Positions 38,260-47,791 of a stretch of 64,000 bases of DNA are shown here, piece by piece. Made by a program: the position numbers and the translations under genes. Location of the stretch: positions 62,001 through 126,000 of the forward strand of contig NZ_JAUXXZ010000028.1 in assembly GCF_030684675.1 (NCBI RefSeq). The letters are read 5' to 3'. Under the pieces are notes generated by a model. That model ran no database searches and was not told where the DNA came from. It worked only from the letters and a program-made list of their open reading frames with translations. Position 1 is the stretch's first letter, and every line of letters begins with the position of its first letter. This DNA comes from Daejeonella sp. (lineage in GTDB: Bacteria > Bacteroidota > Bacteroidia > Sphingobacteriales > Sphingobacteriaceae).

Positions 38260-39789
38260 TTATAGTTTCTGAGACAGAACTTTTAAAGCTGTTTCATCCT
38301 TGTTTTCTAAACTCAGTTGTTTAAGTTGCTCTTTCAGATCTTCTGTAATTGTATGATATTTTTTCAGGCCATAAAGATTTTTCATTTCATTTGGATCTTT
38401 TTGAAGGTCATAGAGCTCCCAGAAATCTTTATGTTCATAAAAACGGATTAGTTTGTAGCGGTTGGTACGAATTCCGAAATGCTTTAAAACACTGTGTTCG
38501 CCGGGGAATTCATAGAAATGATAATAAGCTGATTTTCTGATGCTAGCATTTGCATTTCTGAACAGCGGCATCATAGATTTACCCTGAATTTCTTTTGGAA
38601 TAGCCAGACCTGCAGCTTCTAAAAACGTAGGGGCGAAGTCAACATTAGATACAATCTGATTGGATATGGTACCCGGCTTTATTATACCGGGGTATCTGAT
38701 TATTAAAGGTGTACGCATCGACTCTTCATACATAAAGCGTTTGTCGAACCAGCCATGCTCACCCATGTAGAATCCCTGATCAGAGGTATAGACCACAATA
38801 GTATTTTTTGCCAGATCGTTCTTATCAAGATAGGAGAGGATCTTACCAATGTTGCGGTCGAGGGAGAGTGTGGTGCTGTAATAATCCCGCATATACCGCT
38901 GATATTTCCACTCCGTTAATTCATTTCCTGTTAGTTTTCTGTTCTGTAAGTCCTTGTCTATTTTATAATAATAGGCATTCCATTTTAATCGCTGATCAGG
39001 ATTCATTCGGGCAAGAAAAGAAGCTGCCAATGCATCCGGTTCACTTCTCATTTTGAGATCATATCCCAGTTTCATGGTCTTTTCAATCGACATATCCTGC
39101 ATTCCGGCGGCAATCCGGTTTGAATACTGATCATAAAAATTCTTTGGAAGAGGAAAATTGACTTTATCAAATTTACCCAGATCCTGAATATCAGGCATCC
39201 ATGTGCGGTGAGGGGCTTTTTCGCCAACCACCACGAAAAAGGGTTTTGAAGGATCGCGTTTATCAAGAAAGTCTATGGTCAGGTCTGTTATTACATCTGT
39301 AGCATATCCTTCCTTTCGGGTGGTATCGCCCCGCATGTTAATCAGATCAGGATTATAGTACAGCCCTTGTCCCGGCAGAATATTCCAGTAAGTAAATCCC
39401 TGAGGATAAGAAACCAGGTGCCACTTTCCAATCCAGGCTGTTTGAAATCCGGATTGTTTAAGTCGGGCAGGAAACACATCCTGAGCAGCATCAAATGTAT
39501 CACGGTTATCCCGCATTCCATTCATGTGACTGTACTTACCGGTGAGTAAAACGGCCCTGCTTGGTCCGCAGATTGAATTTACAACAAATGCTTTTTTAAA
39601 AAGCGCCCCCTCTTTTGCTAAACGGTCGATATTGGGAGTTGCTCCATACTTCGATCCATACGCTCCAATAGTGGAAATAGCATGATCATCTGTCAGAATG
39701 ATGATTATATTGGGCTTTGAAGATTGCTGGGCATATGCAGTCAATGCGACCAGCATATTGAAAAGAACAACTGAGATCGTTTTCCTCAT
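38260..39789 (-). CDS. Sulfatase (N-acetylglucosamine-6-sulfatase-like)
   Basis: The 509-residue secreted enzyme has a signal peptide (FNMLVALTAYAQ), metal-binding DD (residues 34-35) in ILTDDHAIST, and the formylglycine motif C74-GPSR in NSICGPSRAVLLTG. The closing segment GEHGWFDKRFMYEESMRTPLIIRYPG is typical of the arylsulfatase family. The place between the acyltransferase and NagB points to a GlcNAc-6-sulfate or related substrate. A sulfatase-maturing enzyme is not in the window. Confidence 0.88.
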   Translation of the reverse strand: MRKTISVVLFNMLVALTAYAQQSSKPNIIIILTDDHAISTIGAYGSKYGATPNIDRLAKEGALFKKAFVVNSICGPSRAVLLTGKYSHMNGMRDNRDTFDAAQDVFPARLKQSGFQTAWIGKWHLVSYPQGFTYWNILPGQGLYYNPDLINMRGDTTRKEGYATDVITDLTIDFLDKRDPSKPFFVVVGEKAPHRTWMPDIQDLGKFDKVNFPLPKNFYDQYSNRIAAGMQDMSIEKTMKLGYDLKMRSEPDALAASFLARMNPDQRLKWNAYYYKIDKDLQNRKLTGNELTEWKYQRYMRDYYSTTLSLDRNIGKILSYLDKNDLAKNTIVVYTSDQGFYMGEHGWFDKRFMYEESMRTPLIIRYPGIIKPGTISNQIVSNVDFAPTFLEAAGLAIPKEIQGKSMMPLFRNANASIRKSAYYHFYEFPGEHSVLKHFGIRTNRYKLIRFYEHKDFWELYDLQKDPNEMKNLYGLKKYHTITEDLKEQLKQLSLENKDETALKVLSQKL

Positions 39790-39808
39790 GATATCTGATC
39801 AGAATGGG

Positions 39809-41725
39809 TTAGAATTTCCACCTGACAAAGGCTTCCATTGCTTCGTATTCGGCCAATCCCAGCTTATCGTATGCTTTAGCGGTTTCACGGGTTCGGTCTT
39901 CGGCACGGACCCAGAATTCCCTTGCATCATCTCCCGGAAAGACTGGTCTGTCTTTTTGAGACTGATGTTTGAAAATTGCGAAACGTTTACGTTCAACCTC
40001 CTGTGGTGAAAGCGGAACAGCCATTTGAATTTCGTGAGTATCAAACTCATGCCATGCACCTCTGTATAGCCATAGCCAGCAATCTTTGATCCATGCCTTA
40101 TCTTTCAAACGCTCAAGAGCCTGAATAAGAATGTCAAAACATACTTTATGGGTACCATGCGGATCAGCAAAATCACCCGCAGCAAAGATCTGATGAGGTT
40201 TGATTTTTTCGAGCAGATCCATGGTTACTTTGATGTCATCCTCAGAAACAGGATTCTTATGTGTTTTACCCCTGTCATAAAAAGGTAATGACATAAAGTG
40301 AATCTGTTCGTCGCTAAGTCCGGCAAAGCGTGCACCGCTGATCGCTTCTCCTTTACGAATCAGTCCCTTTAATATCTGAATTTCAGACGTATCAGCCTGA
40401 TTGGGCTGTTTTGACTCCAAAAAATTCCGCATGGAGTGATATAGATCATCCAGTTTTTGGGTATCTAAACTAATTGATTTACTGAAATCGCGCGCAAATT
40501 CAACAAAACGGAGTGCGTCATCATCCCAAACTGCAGTATTACCAGAAGTCTGGTATGCAACATTTACATCATGGCCCTGATCTACCAGGCGGATAAATGT
40601 TCCGCCCATAGAAATTACATCATCATCCGGATGCGGAGAGAATATGATTACCCGCTTTTTATCCGGAACAGCACGCTCTGGTCTTTGTGAGTCGTCAGCA
40701 TTGCCTTTTCCACCCGGCCAGCCAGTAATTGTGTGCTGAAGTTTATTGAAAATATGAATATTGATATTATAAACAGGGCCCTTTTCGGTTGCAAGCTGAG
40801 CCATACCATGACTGTTATAATCTTCTTCAGTAAGCTTTAATATCGGTTTTCCAAGGGTATTGGCAAGCCAAATCACTGCTTTTTTGACCATTTGCTCATC
40901 CCAAATGCAATCTTTTACAAGCCATGGGGTATTGAATCGGGTTAAGTCTGAAGCCGCATCCTGATCCAATATGAATTCAACATTTTCTGAAAGCTGAAGA
41001 TAGGTTGCCGGAACTTCAGAAGAGATCTCACCTTCAACTGCCTTTTTAATGATTGATGCCTTTTTAAGGCTCCATGCCATCAGAATGATTTCTCTTGCCT
41101 TGAAAATTGTACCGATACCCATGGTTATCGCTTTAGTCGGCACATTCTCTTTTCCTCCAAAATCACGTGAAGCATCACGGCGGGTAAGATCATCGAGCGT
41201 TACAAGCCTGGTACCTGAATTTGGTGCAGAACCTGGTTCGTTAAAACCAATGTGTCCGGTACGGCCTATACCAAGTATCTGAAGGTCAAGTCCTCCAAGG
41301 GAGGTAATTTTCTTTTCATATTCCAGGCAGAATCCATGGATTGTTTCGATAGCTAAGGTTCCATCAGGGATATGAACATTAGCCATATTAATATCAATAT
41401 GGTTGAACAGATTTTCCTTCATGAAAGTCACATAGCTTTGCGGCGACGTGGGTTTCATAGGAAAATATTCGTCAAGATTAAAGGTGATGACATTTTTAAA
41501 GCTGAGACCTTCTTCTTTGTGGATCCTTACAAGTTCTTTGTAAACGCCAACTGGTGTTGCACCGGTCGCAAGTCCAAGAATTGCGCTCTCGCCATTTTTT
41601 TGTTTTCTGATGATCAGATCAGAGATCCGGCGTGCAACCTTCTTAGCGGCGGTTTCTTCATTTGGATAAACGGTAACGGGAAGTTTTTCGAAGCGGGTTT
41701 CTTCAAGTAAATTTAATCTTGCCAT
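39809..41725 (-). CDS. nagB: Glucosamine-6-phosphate deaminase fused to a PIG-L deacetylase domain
   Basis: The 638-residue protein joins two enzymes. Residues 1-265 are NagB (GLATGATPVGVYKEL, FNLDEYFPM, GIGRTGHIGFNEPGS), which converts glucosamine-6-phosphate to fructose-6-phosphate. From about residue 355 a PIG-L/LmbE domain follows with its zinc motif FSPHPDDDVISMGG. Such fusions are known in Bacteroidota. The second domain may deacetylate GlcNAc derivatives before NagB acts. The gene is followed on the strand by the sulfatase, 19 bases away. Confidence 0.92.
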   Translation of the reverse strand: MARLNLLEETRFEKLPVTVYPNEETAAKKVARRISDLIIRKQKNGESAILGLATGATPVGVYKELVRIHKEEGLSFKNVITFNLDEYFPMKPTSPQSYVTFMKENLFNHIDINMANVHIPDGTLAIETIHGFCLEYEKKITSLGGLDLQILGIGRTGHIGFNEPGSAPNSGTRLVTLDDLTRRDASRDFGGKENVPTKAITMGIGTIFKAREIILMAWSLKKASIIKKAVEGEISSEVPATYLQLSENVEFILDQDAASDLTRFNTPWLVKDCIWDEQMVKKAVIWLANTLGKPILKLTEEDYNSHGMAQLATEKGPVYNINIHIFNKLQHTITGWPGGKGNADDSQRPERAVPDKKRVIIFSPHPDDDVISMGGTFIRLVDQGHDVNVAYQTSGNTAVWDDDALRFVEFARDFSKSISLDTQKLDDLYHSMRNFLESKQPNQADTSEIQILKGLIRKGEAISGARFAGLSDEQIHFMSLPFYDRGKTHKNPVSEDDIKVTMDLLEKIKPHQIFAAGDFADPHGTHKVCFDILIQALERLKDKAWIKDCWLWLYRGAWHEFDTHEIQMAVPLSPQEVERKRFAIFKHQSQKDRPVFPGDDAREFWVRAEDRTRETAKAYDKLGLAEYEAMEAFVRWKF

Positions 41726-41754
41726 GAGAGGATCAGACTTTTTTAGGTGAGACG

Positions 41755-41762
41755 CAAATATA
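41755..41762 (-). promoter_or_regulatory. -7 box for the nagB fusion
   Basis: On the minus strand TATATTTG matches TAnnTTTG about 30 bases before the ATG at 41725. No strong -33 element was found. Confidence 0.35.
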
Positions 41763-41858
41763 ATTACAAATTCATTATGCAGGGGAACTTCTCAAAATAT
41801 ATTGGCAGGCAAATTTTATTGGCAGGTATTTATCCGCTTTTTTATATCATTACAGAAG

Positions 41859-42621
41859 ATGAAAAGGTTTTTAATTCTGGCTATTTTTGGCTTTTTGGGT
41901 AGTTCCTCAGTCCTGGCTCAAAAGATGAATGTTATGTCTTATAATATTCATATCGGACAAAATAGTGCTAATCATGATCAACTAATGGGAATTGCCCAAT
42001 ATATCCAAGATTCAAAAATCGATATTATTGGTTTGCAGGATTTGATAGTGTTTGTAATCGTTCAGGAAAGGCTGATCAGATGAAATTTCTTGCTGAGCAG
42101 ACTGGCATGTATTACGCTTATGCCCGACACTTTGCATTTGATGGTGGTTCCTATGGATTAGGGGTATTATCGCATTATCCACTTATGGATATTAAAGATT
42201 TGCGTATCAATTTAAGCAGTACCAGGAAACCGGAAACCAGATCACTCCTGACAGTAGATTTCATAAAGGGCAGGACTAAATTCACTTTTGCAACTGTGCA
42301 CATGGATTACCGCGATTCAAAATCCCGCCAGGTTCAGGCCGAAGAAATTGTAAAAATATTTTCAGAGAGTAAAAACCCAATTATTTTAACGGGAGATTTT
42401 AACGCAAAGCCCGGAACAAAGGAGCTTAAAACATTGGAGATCATTTTTACTGGTGCGACTGAGCTATCTGGCCCCAATACCCTGCAACAAAACCAAAAAA
42501 CAAGATTGATTTCATTCTTGTTAGAAAGGGTCTGATAGCAGTAATTAAAAAACAGGACACAGGTTACATGCTTTATTCGGATCATCTGCCGGTATTGTCT
42601 GTTTTTAAGGTCAGAAAATAG
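41859..42621 (+). pseudogene. Endonuclease/exonuclease/phosphatase family gene with two frameshifts
   Basis: The first frame (ATG 41859) gives a signal peptide ending VLAQ and VMSYNIHIGQN, the start of an EEP-family hydrolase, up to IGLQD. The second frame, reaching 42535, gives DSVCNRSGKADQMKFLAEQ, TFATVHMDYR and ILTGDFNAKPGT. The third frame continues with PATKPKNKIDFILVRKG and YSDHLPVLSVFKVRK to the stop at 42621. The shifts lie near 42040 and 42470. Each moves the frame in the same direction, so they do not compensate. Either the gene is broken or the assembly has two errors. Confidence 0.85.
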
Positions 42622-42689
42622 CCCGGGAACTAATTCTTCTGTATGGTTTTCTATACAATACAATAATTGCAAGAAAGTATTAAATTTTG

Positions 42690-43304
42690 TTAAAGTAGTT
42701 TGATCCCCAAACTCAGGTGGAATAAATTTTGCTTCTGGCTATATTTTTCACTCTGACTGACATTGCTTAGTCCGGCTTCATAACGTAGGTCAAGTGTCAG
42801 ATTACCCAGGTCAACACCTGTTCCGGCTTGGAGTCCGAGGGTCTGTTTCTTGTAATTTCCAAAATCACTTACACCCTGATATGCTGTAGCGAAAGTGGTG
42901 TTTTCATCAATAATGAATGATACTACCGGGCCGGCCATAAAACGAAGATTCAGTTTATTGGGGCCAATTTTAGTTCCAAGTAAAAGAGGGAGATCGAGGG
43001 TAGTAAATTTTACCTTACCCTTCGCTGTGATATCGGTTCCACCATTGTCTTCTATCCTGATGAATTCATTTCCCTTACTGCCCAAATATAACTCCGGCTG
43101 AAAATAAATTCCTGCAGCACCAATTCTTGAAAATATTCCTGCCTGATAACCCATAATACTGTTTTCATCAGTAAGGTCATTCTTTGTTTTTAGTGAAGAG
43201 TAATTTACGCCACCCTTAATTCCAAAAGCAAATGATGGCAATTGTGCCATTGCCGTCATACCTGATATGAACAAAAGGAATGCAGCTAGTATGATTTTTT
43301 TCAT
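42690..43304 (-). CDS. Outer membrane beta-barrel protein, PorT/OmpA-like (PF13568)
   Basis: From the ATG at 43304 (MKKIILAAFLLF) the protein has 204 residues with a signal peptide ending AMAQ. The rest alternates hydrophobic and polar strands with the start FAFGIKGGVNYSSLKTK and end LFHLSLGIKLL, typical of the small Bacteroidota beta-barrel family. The exact role is unknown. The upstream in-frame ATG at 43325 is less likely because it would precede the signal peptide with polar residues. Confidence 0.82.
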   Translation of the reverse strand: MKKIILAAFLLFISGMTAMAQLPSFAFGIKGGVNYSSLKTKNDLTDENSIMGYQAGIFSRIGAAGIYFQPELYLGSKGNEFIRIEDNGGTDITAKGKVKFTTLDLPLLLGTKIGPNKLNLRFMAGPVVSFIIDENTTFATAYQGVSDFGNYKKQTLGLQAGTGVDLGNLTLDLRYEAGLSNVSQSEKYSQKQNLFHLSLGIKLL

Positions 43305-43384
43305 AATATTAAATTTGTGGTACAAGCTTATAACGTCAATATTTATTCCAAATTATTTAGCTTATATCATTTAAGCGAATTAGC

Positions 43385-43415
43385 TTGAAATTTGTCACTA
43401 TAAACTTTAATTTTG
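43385..43415 (+). promoter_or_regulatory. Promoter of the CsbD-like gene
   Basis: TTG at 43385-43387, 20 bases, then TAATTTTG (perfect TAnnTTTG) at 43408-43415, 14 bases before the ATG at 43430. Confidence 0.5.
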
Positions 43416-43429
43416 TACAAATTTAAACC

Positions 43430-43645
43430 ATGGCAGAGATTAGCATAAGTAATTCAGATTGGGATCGTTTGAAGTTAAAGGTAAAACGAAAATATAATAA
43501 TCTTAGCGAAGAGGATCTGGCATACCAGCAGGGTCAGGAAGAAGAGCTAATCACCAGACTGATGAGCAGATTAAAGCGTGATCGTGAGTATATTGTGTTT
43601 ACGCTTAAAAAGGGGATGTTACATCTCGATACAAACCGTTTATAA
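43430..43645 (+). CDS. CsbD-like small stress protein
   Basis: The 71-residue protein follows the pattern of the CsbD/YjbJ family: W-x2-K-x-K-x-K-x4-LSEEDL, then a QGQEEELITRL helix and a basic C-terminal part. Family members are induced by general stress; the function is not known. It is a free-standing small gene with its own promoter. Confidence 0.7.
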   Translation: MAEISISNSDWDRLKLKVKRKYNNLSEEDLAYQQGQEEELITRLMSRLKRDREYIVFTLKKGMLHLDTNRL

Positions 43646-43732
43646 GCAGATTCCTCCTTATTTTCTGTAAATCCATTTCCCCTAAATAAAAAAGGAAGGA
43701 TTTTTGTATCTTTAATTATCATAATTATAAGT

Positions 43733-45463
43733 ATGAAGAATCCTGTCAATTCTGGGTCCGCAAGATCAAAATTCAAGAAAGCATTATTACCCGGCGTAGT
43801 AATCATTTCAATTTTTTCATTTTCTTTCGTTGAAGATCTTTTTCAGGTGTCCAAGAACCTGGACATATTTGCTGCCATTTATAAACAATTGAGCATCAAT
43901 TATGTAGATGATGTCAACTCTTCGGAGATGATGAAGAATGGCATCGATGCCATGCTTGAAGAACTGGATCCTTACACTGAATATATACCAGAATCAGACA
44001 TTGAAGACTATAAACTAAAATATGTCAGTACGCAGTATGGGGGGATTGGAGCTACCATTTCGAACAGGGATGGAAAGGTTATAGTAGCAGAGCCATATGC
44101 AGGTTTCCCGGCACAAAAGGCAGATATCCGTGCCGGAGATGAATTTCTTGAGATAAATGGTGTTTCTTTGAAAGGGAAGACCAACGAACAGGTAAGTTCT
44201 ATGCTTAAGGGTTCAAAGGGCACCCCTGTTAAGCTTCGTATTCAACGTCCGGGAATGCCAAAGTCAATGGAACTGAACCTTACCCGCGAAGAGATCAGAC
44301 AAAATAATGTACCCTATTATGGCATGCTTGCAAATAATGTCGGTTATATCAAACTGGATAAATTTCTTGAAAATTCAGCTCAGGAGGTAAAAGATGCCTT
44401 AGCAGAACTCAAAAAGCACAATATCAACGGCTTGGTACTGGATCTTCGTTTCAATGGTGGTGGCATTCTTCAGGAAGCGGTTAAAATAGTGAATCTCTTT
44501 GTTGATAAAGGGGTTACAGTAGTGATTCAAAAAGGACGGAATCGTGAAAAGTCAATCACTTATAACACATTCAGTACACCACTTGAGCCTAATCTGCCCC
44601 TTGTTGTTCTGATCAATAATCGTTCAGCATCGGCATCAGAGATTGTTGCCGGATCGTTGCAGGATCTCGACCGGGCGGTTGTTATCGGGCAGCGTAGTTT
44701 TGGGAAGGGCCTGGTACAACAAACATTTAACCTGCCATACAACAGCCTTGTAAAAGTTACCGTTGCCAAATATTATACCCCATCAGGCCGGTGTATTCAG
44801 GCTCTTGATTATACTCACCGCGATACAGATGGTATGGTTGTGAAGGTAGCCGATTCGCTCATCACCGAGTATAAAACCAAATCAGGAAGATCGGTGTATG
44901 ATGGTAGCGGAATTTTTCCTGATGTTTTTGTAAAGCCAATGAGGTATAGCCTGATAACCCAGACTCTGGCCTCAAGGTATCACATCTTTGATTACGCAAC
45001 GCAATACCGTAACCTGAAAACAAGTATTAGTGATGCCAAAAACTTCAGGCTTAGTGATGCTGAATACAACGATTTTATAGCTTTTCTTTCAAAACGGGAC
45101 TATAATTATGATACCAGGGTTGAAAAGCTATTGAATGAATTGCGTGATGAGGCTGAGAAAGAGAATAAAATCGGAGATCTGAAGCCGGAATTCGACGCAC
45201 TTAAAGCGAAAGTATCACACAGTAAGAAAAATGATTTGGTATTGTTCAAAGATGAAATCAGAAAGGTTCTTGAAAGCGAAATAGTATCAAGATATTATTT
45301 TGAAAAAGGCAGGCTTGAACAAAATTTCAAATATGATAATGAGCTGAATGAGGCTCAGAAGGTTTTATCTGATAAATCAGTTCTGGCTTCTATCCTAAAT
45401 GGCGAAGGAACCTATAAATCTATTGGAAAGCCGGGAGAGGATTACTCTGCTAACCTAAAGTAG
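43733..45463 (+). CDS. S41-family C-terminal processing peptidase
   Basis: The 576-residue protein has one N-terminal membrane helix or signal anchor, a PDZ domain (YGGIGATISNRDGKV through SMLKGSKGTPVKLRI, residues 100-180), and the protease core with catalytic Ser in NRSASASEIVAGSL and Lys in RSFGKGLVQQTF. It should degrade or trim proteins in the periplasm. The C-terminal 120 residues are helical and family specific. It is convergent with the S9 peptidase. Confidence 0.93.
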   Translation: MKNPVNSGSARSKFKKALLPGVVIISIFSFSFVEDLFQVSKNLDIFAAIYKQLSINYVDDVNSSEMMKNGIDAMLEELDPYTEYIPESDIEDYKLKYVSTQYGGIGATISNRDGKVIVAEPYAGFPAQKADIRAGDEFLEINGVSLKGKTNEQVSSMLKGSKGTPVKLRIQRPGMPKSMELNLTREEIRQNNVPYYGMLANNVGYIKLDKFLENSAQEVKDALAELKKHNINGLVLDLRFNGGGILQEAVKIVNLFVDKGVTVVIQKGRNREKSITYNTFSTPLEPNLPLVVLINNRSASASEIVAGSLQDLDRAVVIGQRSFGKGLVQQTFNLPYNSLVKVTVAKYYTPSGRCIQALDYTHRDTDGMVVKVADSLITEYKTKSGRSVYDGSGIFPDVFVKPMRYSLITQTLASRYHIFDYATQYRNLKTSISDAKNFRLSDAEYNDFIAFLSKRDYNYDTRVEKLLNELRDEAEKENKIGDLKPEFDALKAKVSHSKKNDLVLFKDEIRKVLESEIVSRYYFEKGRLEQNFKYDNELNEAQKVLSDKSVLASILNGEGTYKSIGKPGEDYSANLK

Positions 45464-45483
45464 TTATCTGTTACTTGTTATCA

Positions 45484-45516
45484 GTTACCGGTTGCTGATA
45501 TCAGACAACCGATAAC
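45484..45516. terminator. Hairpin between convergent peptidase genes
   Basis: GTTACCGGTTG and CAACCGATAAC pair with one mismatch across an 11-base loop, just after the S41 gene and before the S9 stop. No T-run, so a terminator is likely from place only. Confidence 0.5.
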
Positions 45517-45522
45517 AGACAA

Positions 45523-47661
45523 CTATTCTATGAAAGTCAGTCCCATATTATAGAGCATAAATGCCCATTTATCAGCCTGTTCTTCAATAATTTTTGTAGT
45601 AGGTTTACCGGCTCCGTGGCCAGCATTAGTTTCGATCCTGATTAGTGCAGGACTCTCTCCTTTGTGATATTCCTGTAATCTTGCTGCGAATTTAAATGAA
45701 TGGGCAGGAACAACACGATCATCATGATCTGCTGTTGTGATCAATGTTGCAGGGTATGAGATTCCGGGTTTCAATGCATGATAAGGGGAGTATTTCAAAA
45801 TATACTCAAACATTTCTTTCGAATCTTCTGCTGTTCCGTAATCATATGCCCATCCTGCCCCGGCAGTAAATTTATTATACCGTAGCATATCAAGTACTCC
45901 AACAGCCGGCAGGGCGACTTTAAAAAGTTCAGGACGCTGACTCATAACAGCTCCCACAAGGAGTCCGCCATTCGATCCGCCTGATACTGCCAGAAAATCT
46001 TTTGAGGTATATTTATTACTGATCAGGTATTCTGCTGCCGCTATGAAATCATCAAACACATTTTGTTTGTTCATTTTTGTACCGGCTATGTGCCATTTCT
46101 CACCATATTCCCCTCCTCCCCGAAGGTTAGGTACAGCATAGATTCCACCTTGTTCAAGCAATATGATGTTAGAAGTGCTGAATGCCGGTGTCAGGCTGAC
46201 ACTGAATCCTCCATAGCCGTATAGTATGGTTGGATTCTTTCCATTTAGTTCAATTCCCTTTTTATGAGTGATAATCATGGGGATTTTAGTTCCATCCTTT
46301 GAGGTATAGAAAACTTGTTTTGATATGAAATTTGATGGGTCAAATTTCACTCCTGATTTCTTGTATTCAATAGATTGCCCGTTTGCAATAATGTATTTGA
46401 AGATCGTTGGCGGGTAGATGTAAGATGTGAACGTATAATATAGCTCTTTCTCGGATTTTTTAGCATAAAAGCCGCTTGCTGAACCAACACCAGGGAGAGT
46501 AACTGTGCGTTCCAGATTTCCATCCATGTCATATTGCATAACCAGTGAAGTTGCATCTTTCAGGTAGTTGGCGAAGATTTTTCCTCCTGCTGTGCTGATA
46601 CTAAGTACGTTATCGGTTTCAGGTATCAGATCCTTCCAGTTTTCAGGACCCGGATTGGATACATCAACTATGACTACTTTGTAGTTTGGTGCATTCAGAT
46701 TAGTGAAAATATACAGCTTGCTGCCCTGATTGTCAATAATACTATGATCGCCCTTAAAATTGTTTACAACATTAATGATCGGGCTTCCGGGTTTTGAAAG
46801 ATCCTGAAAATATAATTCATTTCCCGTGGTTGATTCAGCAGCAGTAATAACCAGAAAGCGCTCATCTTCAGTCACACCAGCACCAATATATCTTCGTGGG
46901 CTTTGTTCACCTCCAAAGACTAGTCTGTCCTCTTTTTGCGAACTTCCAATTCGATGAAAGTATAATTTATGAAACTGCGTTAAACCTGAAAGCTGACTTC
47001 CTTCTATAGGTTTGTCATAACTGCTGTAATAGAATCCTTCATTCCCTTTCCAGGCAAGACCTGAAAATTTAACATCAATCAGGGTATCTCCAATAATTGT
47101 ATGGTCATTAGTGTTGAGAATAATTACTTTTCTCCAGTCTGAGCCCCCTTCAGAAATCTGGTAGGCTGCCATACTCCCATCTTTAGTGAATTCTATCCCG
47201 GCGAGCGACGTAGTAGCATCTTTGGAGAATGTATTTGGATCCAGAAATACTTCAGGCTTGGTCTTATCCTTTTGTCTGTAAAGCACATACTGGTTCTGTA
47301 GTCCATCGTTTTTGTAGAAATAAGTATAGTCACCTTCCTTAAAAGGGGCGGTATACTTTTCATAATTCCAGAGTGTTTCAAGGCGGGTTTTAATGGCCGA
47401 CCTGAATGGAATCCGGTTCAGATAATTCTGAGTTACCTTATTTTCTGCTTCTACCCAGGCTTTGGTTTCTGCCGAACGATCGTCTTCAAGCCATCGGTAA
47501 GGGTCATTTATAGTGTTGCCAAAATAGGTATCTGCAATATCGATTTTATTAGTTTTAGGATAGGCCATTTTATTGGTATTGGGGCTTGTATGCTGTGCAA
47601 TTCCGAAAAGGGGGTCAATCAGCAGTGCGGCTGCCATGACAAAATGTTGAACAGGCTTCAT
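45523..47661 (-). CDS. S9 prolyl oligopeptidase-family peptidase
   Basis: The 712-residue protein has an N-terminal signal-like segment and a beta-propeller domain starting near YPKTNKIDIADTYFG and NDPYRWLEDDRS, typical of prolyl endopeptidase. The catalytic domain has Ser in AVSGGSNGGLLVG, Asp in TTADHDDRVVPAHS and His in NAGHGAGKP. It should cleave short peptides after proline, probably in the periplasm. It is convergent with the S41 gene and divergent from lpxH. Confidence 0.93.
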   Translation of the reverse strand: MKPVQHFVMAAALLIDPLFGIAQHTSPNTNKMAYPKTNKIDIADTYFGNTINDPYRWLEDDRSAETKAWVEAENKVTQNYLNRIPFRSAIKTRLETLWNYEKYTAPFKEGDYTYFYKNDGLQNQYVLYRQKDKTKPEVFLDPNTFSKDATTSLAGIEFTKDGSMAAYQISEGGSDWRKVIILNTNDHTIIGDTLIDVKFSGLAWKGNEGFYYSSYDKPIEGSQLSGLTQFHKLYFHRIGSSQKEDRLVFGGEQSPRRYIGAGVTEDERFLVITAAESTTGNELYFQDLSKPGSPIINVVNNFKGDHSIIDNQGSKLYIFTNLNAPNYKVVIVDVSNPGPENWKDLIPETDNVLSISTAGGKIFANYLKDATSLVMQYDMDGNLERTVTLPGVGSASGFYAKKSEKELYYTFTSYIYPPTIFKYIIANGQSIEYKKSGVKFDPSNFISKQVFYTSKDGTKIPMIITHKKGIELNGKNPTILYGYGGFSVSLTPAFSTSNIILLEQGGIYAVPNLRGGGEYGEKWHIAGTKMNKQNVFDDFIAAAEYLISNKYTSKDFLAVSGGSNGGLLVGAVMSQRPELFKVALPAVGVLDMLRYNKFTAGAGWAYDYGTAEDSKEMFEYILKYSPYHALKPGISYPATLITTADHDDRVVPAHSFKFAARLQEYHKGESPALIRIETNAGHGAGKPTTKIIEEQADKWAFMLYNMGLTFIE

Positions 47662-47682
47662 GATAATTGGTTTTTATGAATT

Positions 47683-47690
47683 CAAAAATA
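47683..47690 (-). promoter_or_regulatory. -7 box for the S9 peptidase gene
   Basis: On the minus strand TATTTTTG matches TAnnTTTG, 21 bases before the ATG at 47661. Confidence 0.4.
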
Positions 47691-47778
47691 CGAGAAGCTG
47701 AGTAATATATGGTCAATTACCCGTCAATTGTTTTCTCAAGAAGGAATGCAAGCAGGATTTCAGAGAATAAAAATTATG

Positions 47779-47786
47779 TACTTTTG
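47779..47786 (+). promoter_or_regulatory. -7 box for lpxH
   Basis: TACTTTTG matches TAnnTTTG and ends 5 bases before the ATG at 47792; a weak TTTC lies 17 bases upstream. The transcript would be leaderless. Confidence 0.4.
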
Positions 47787-47791
47787 AAATC

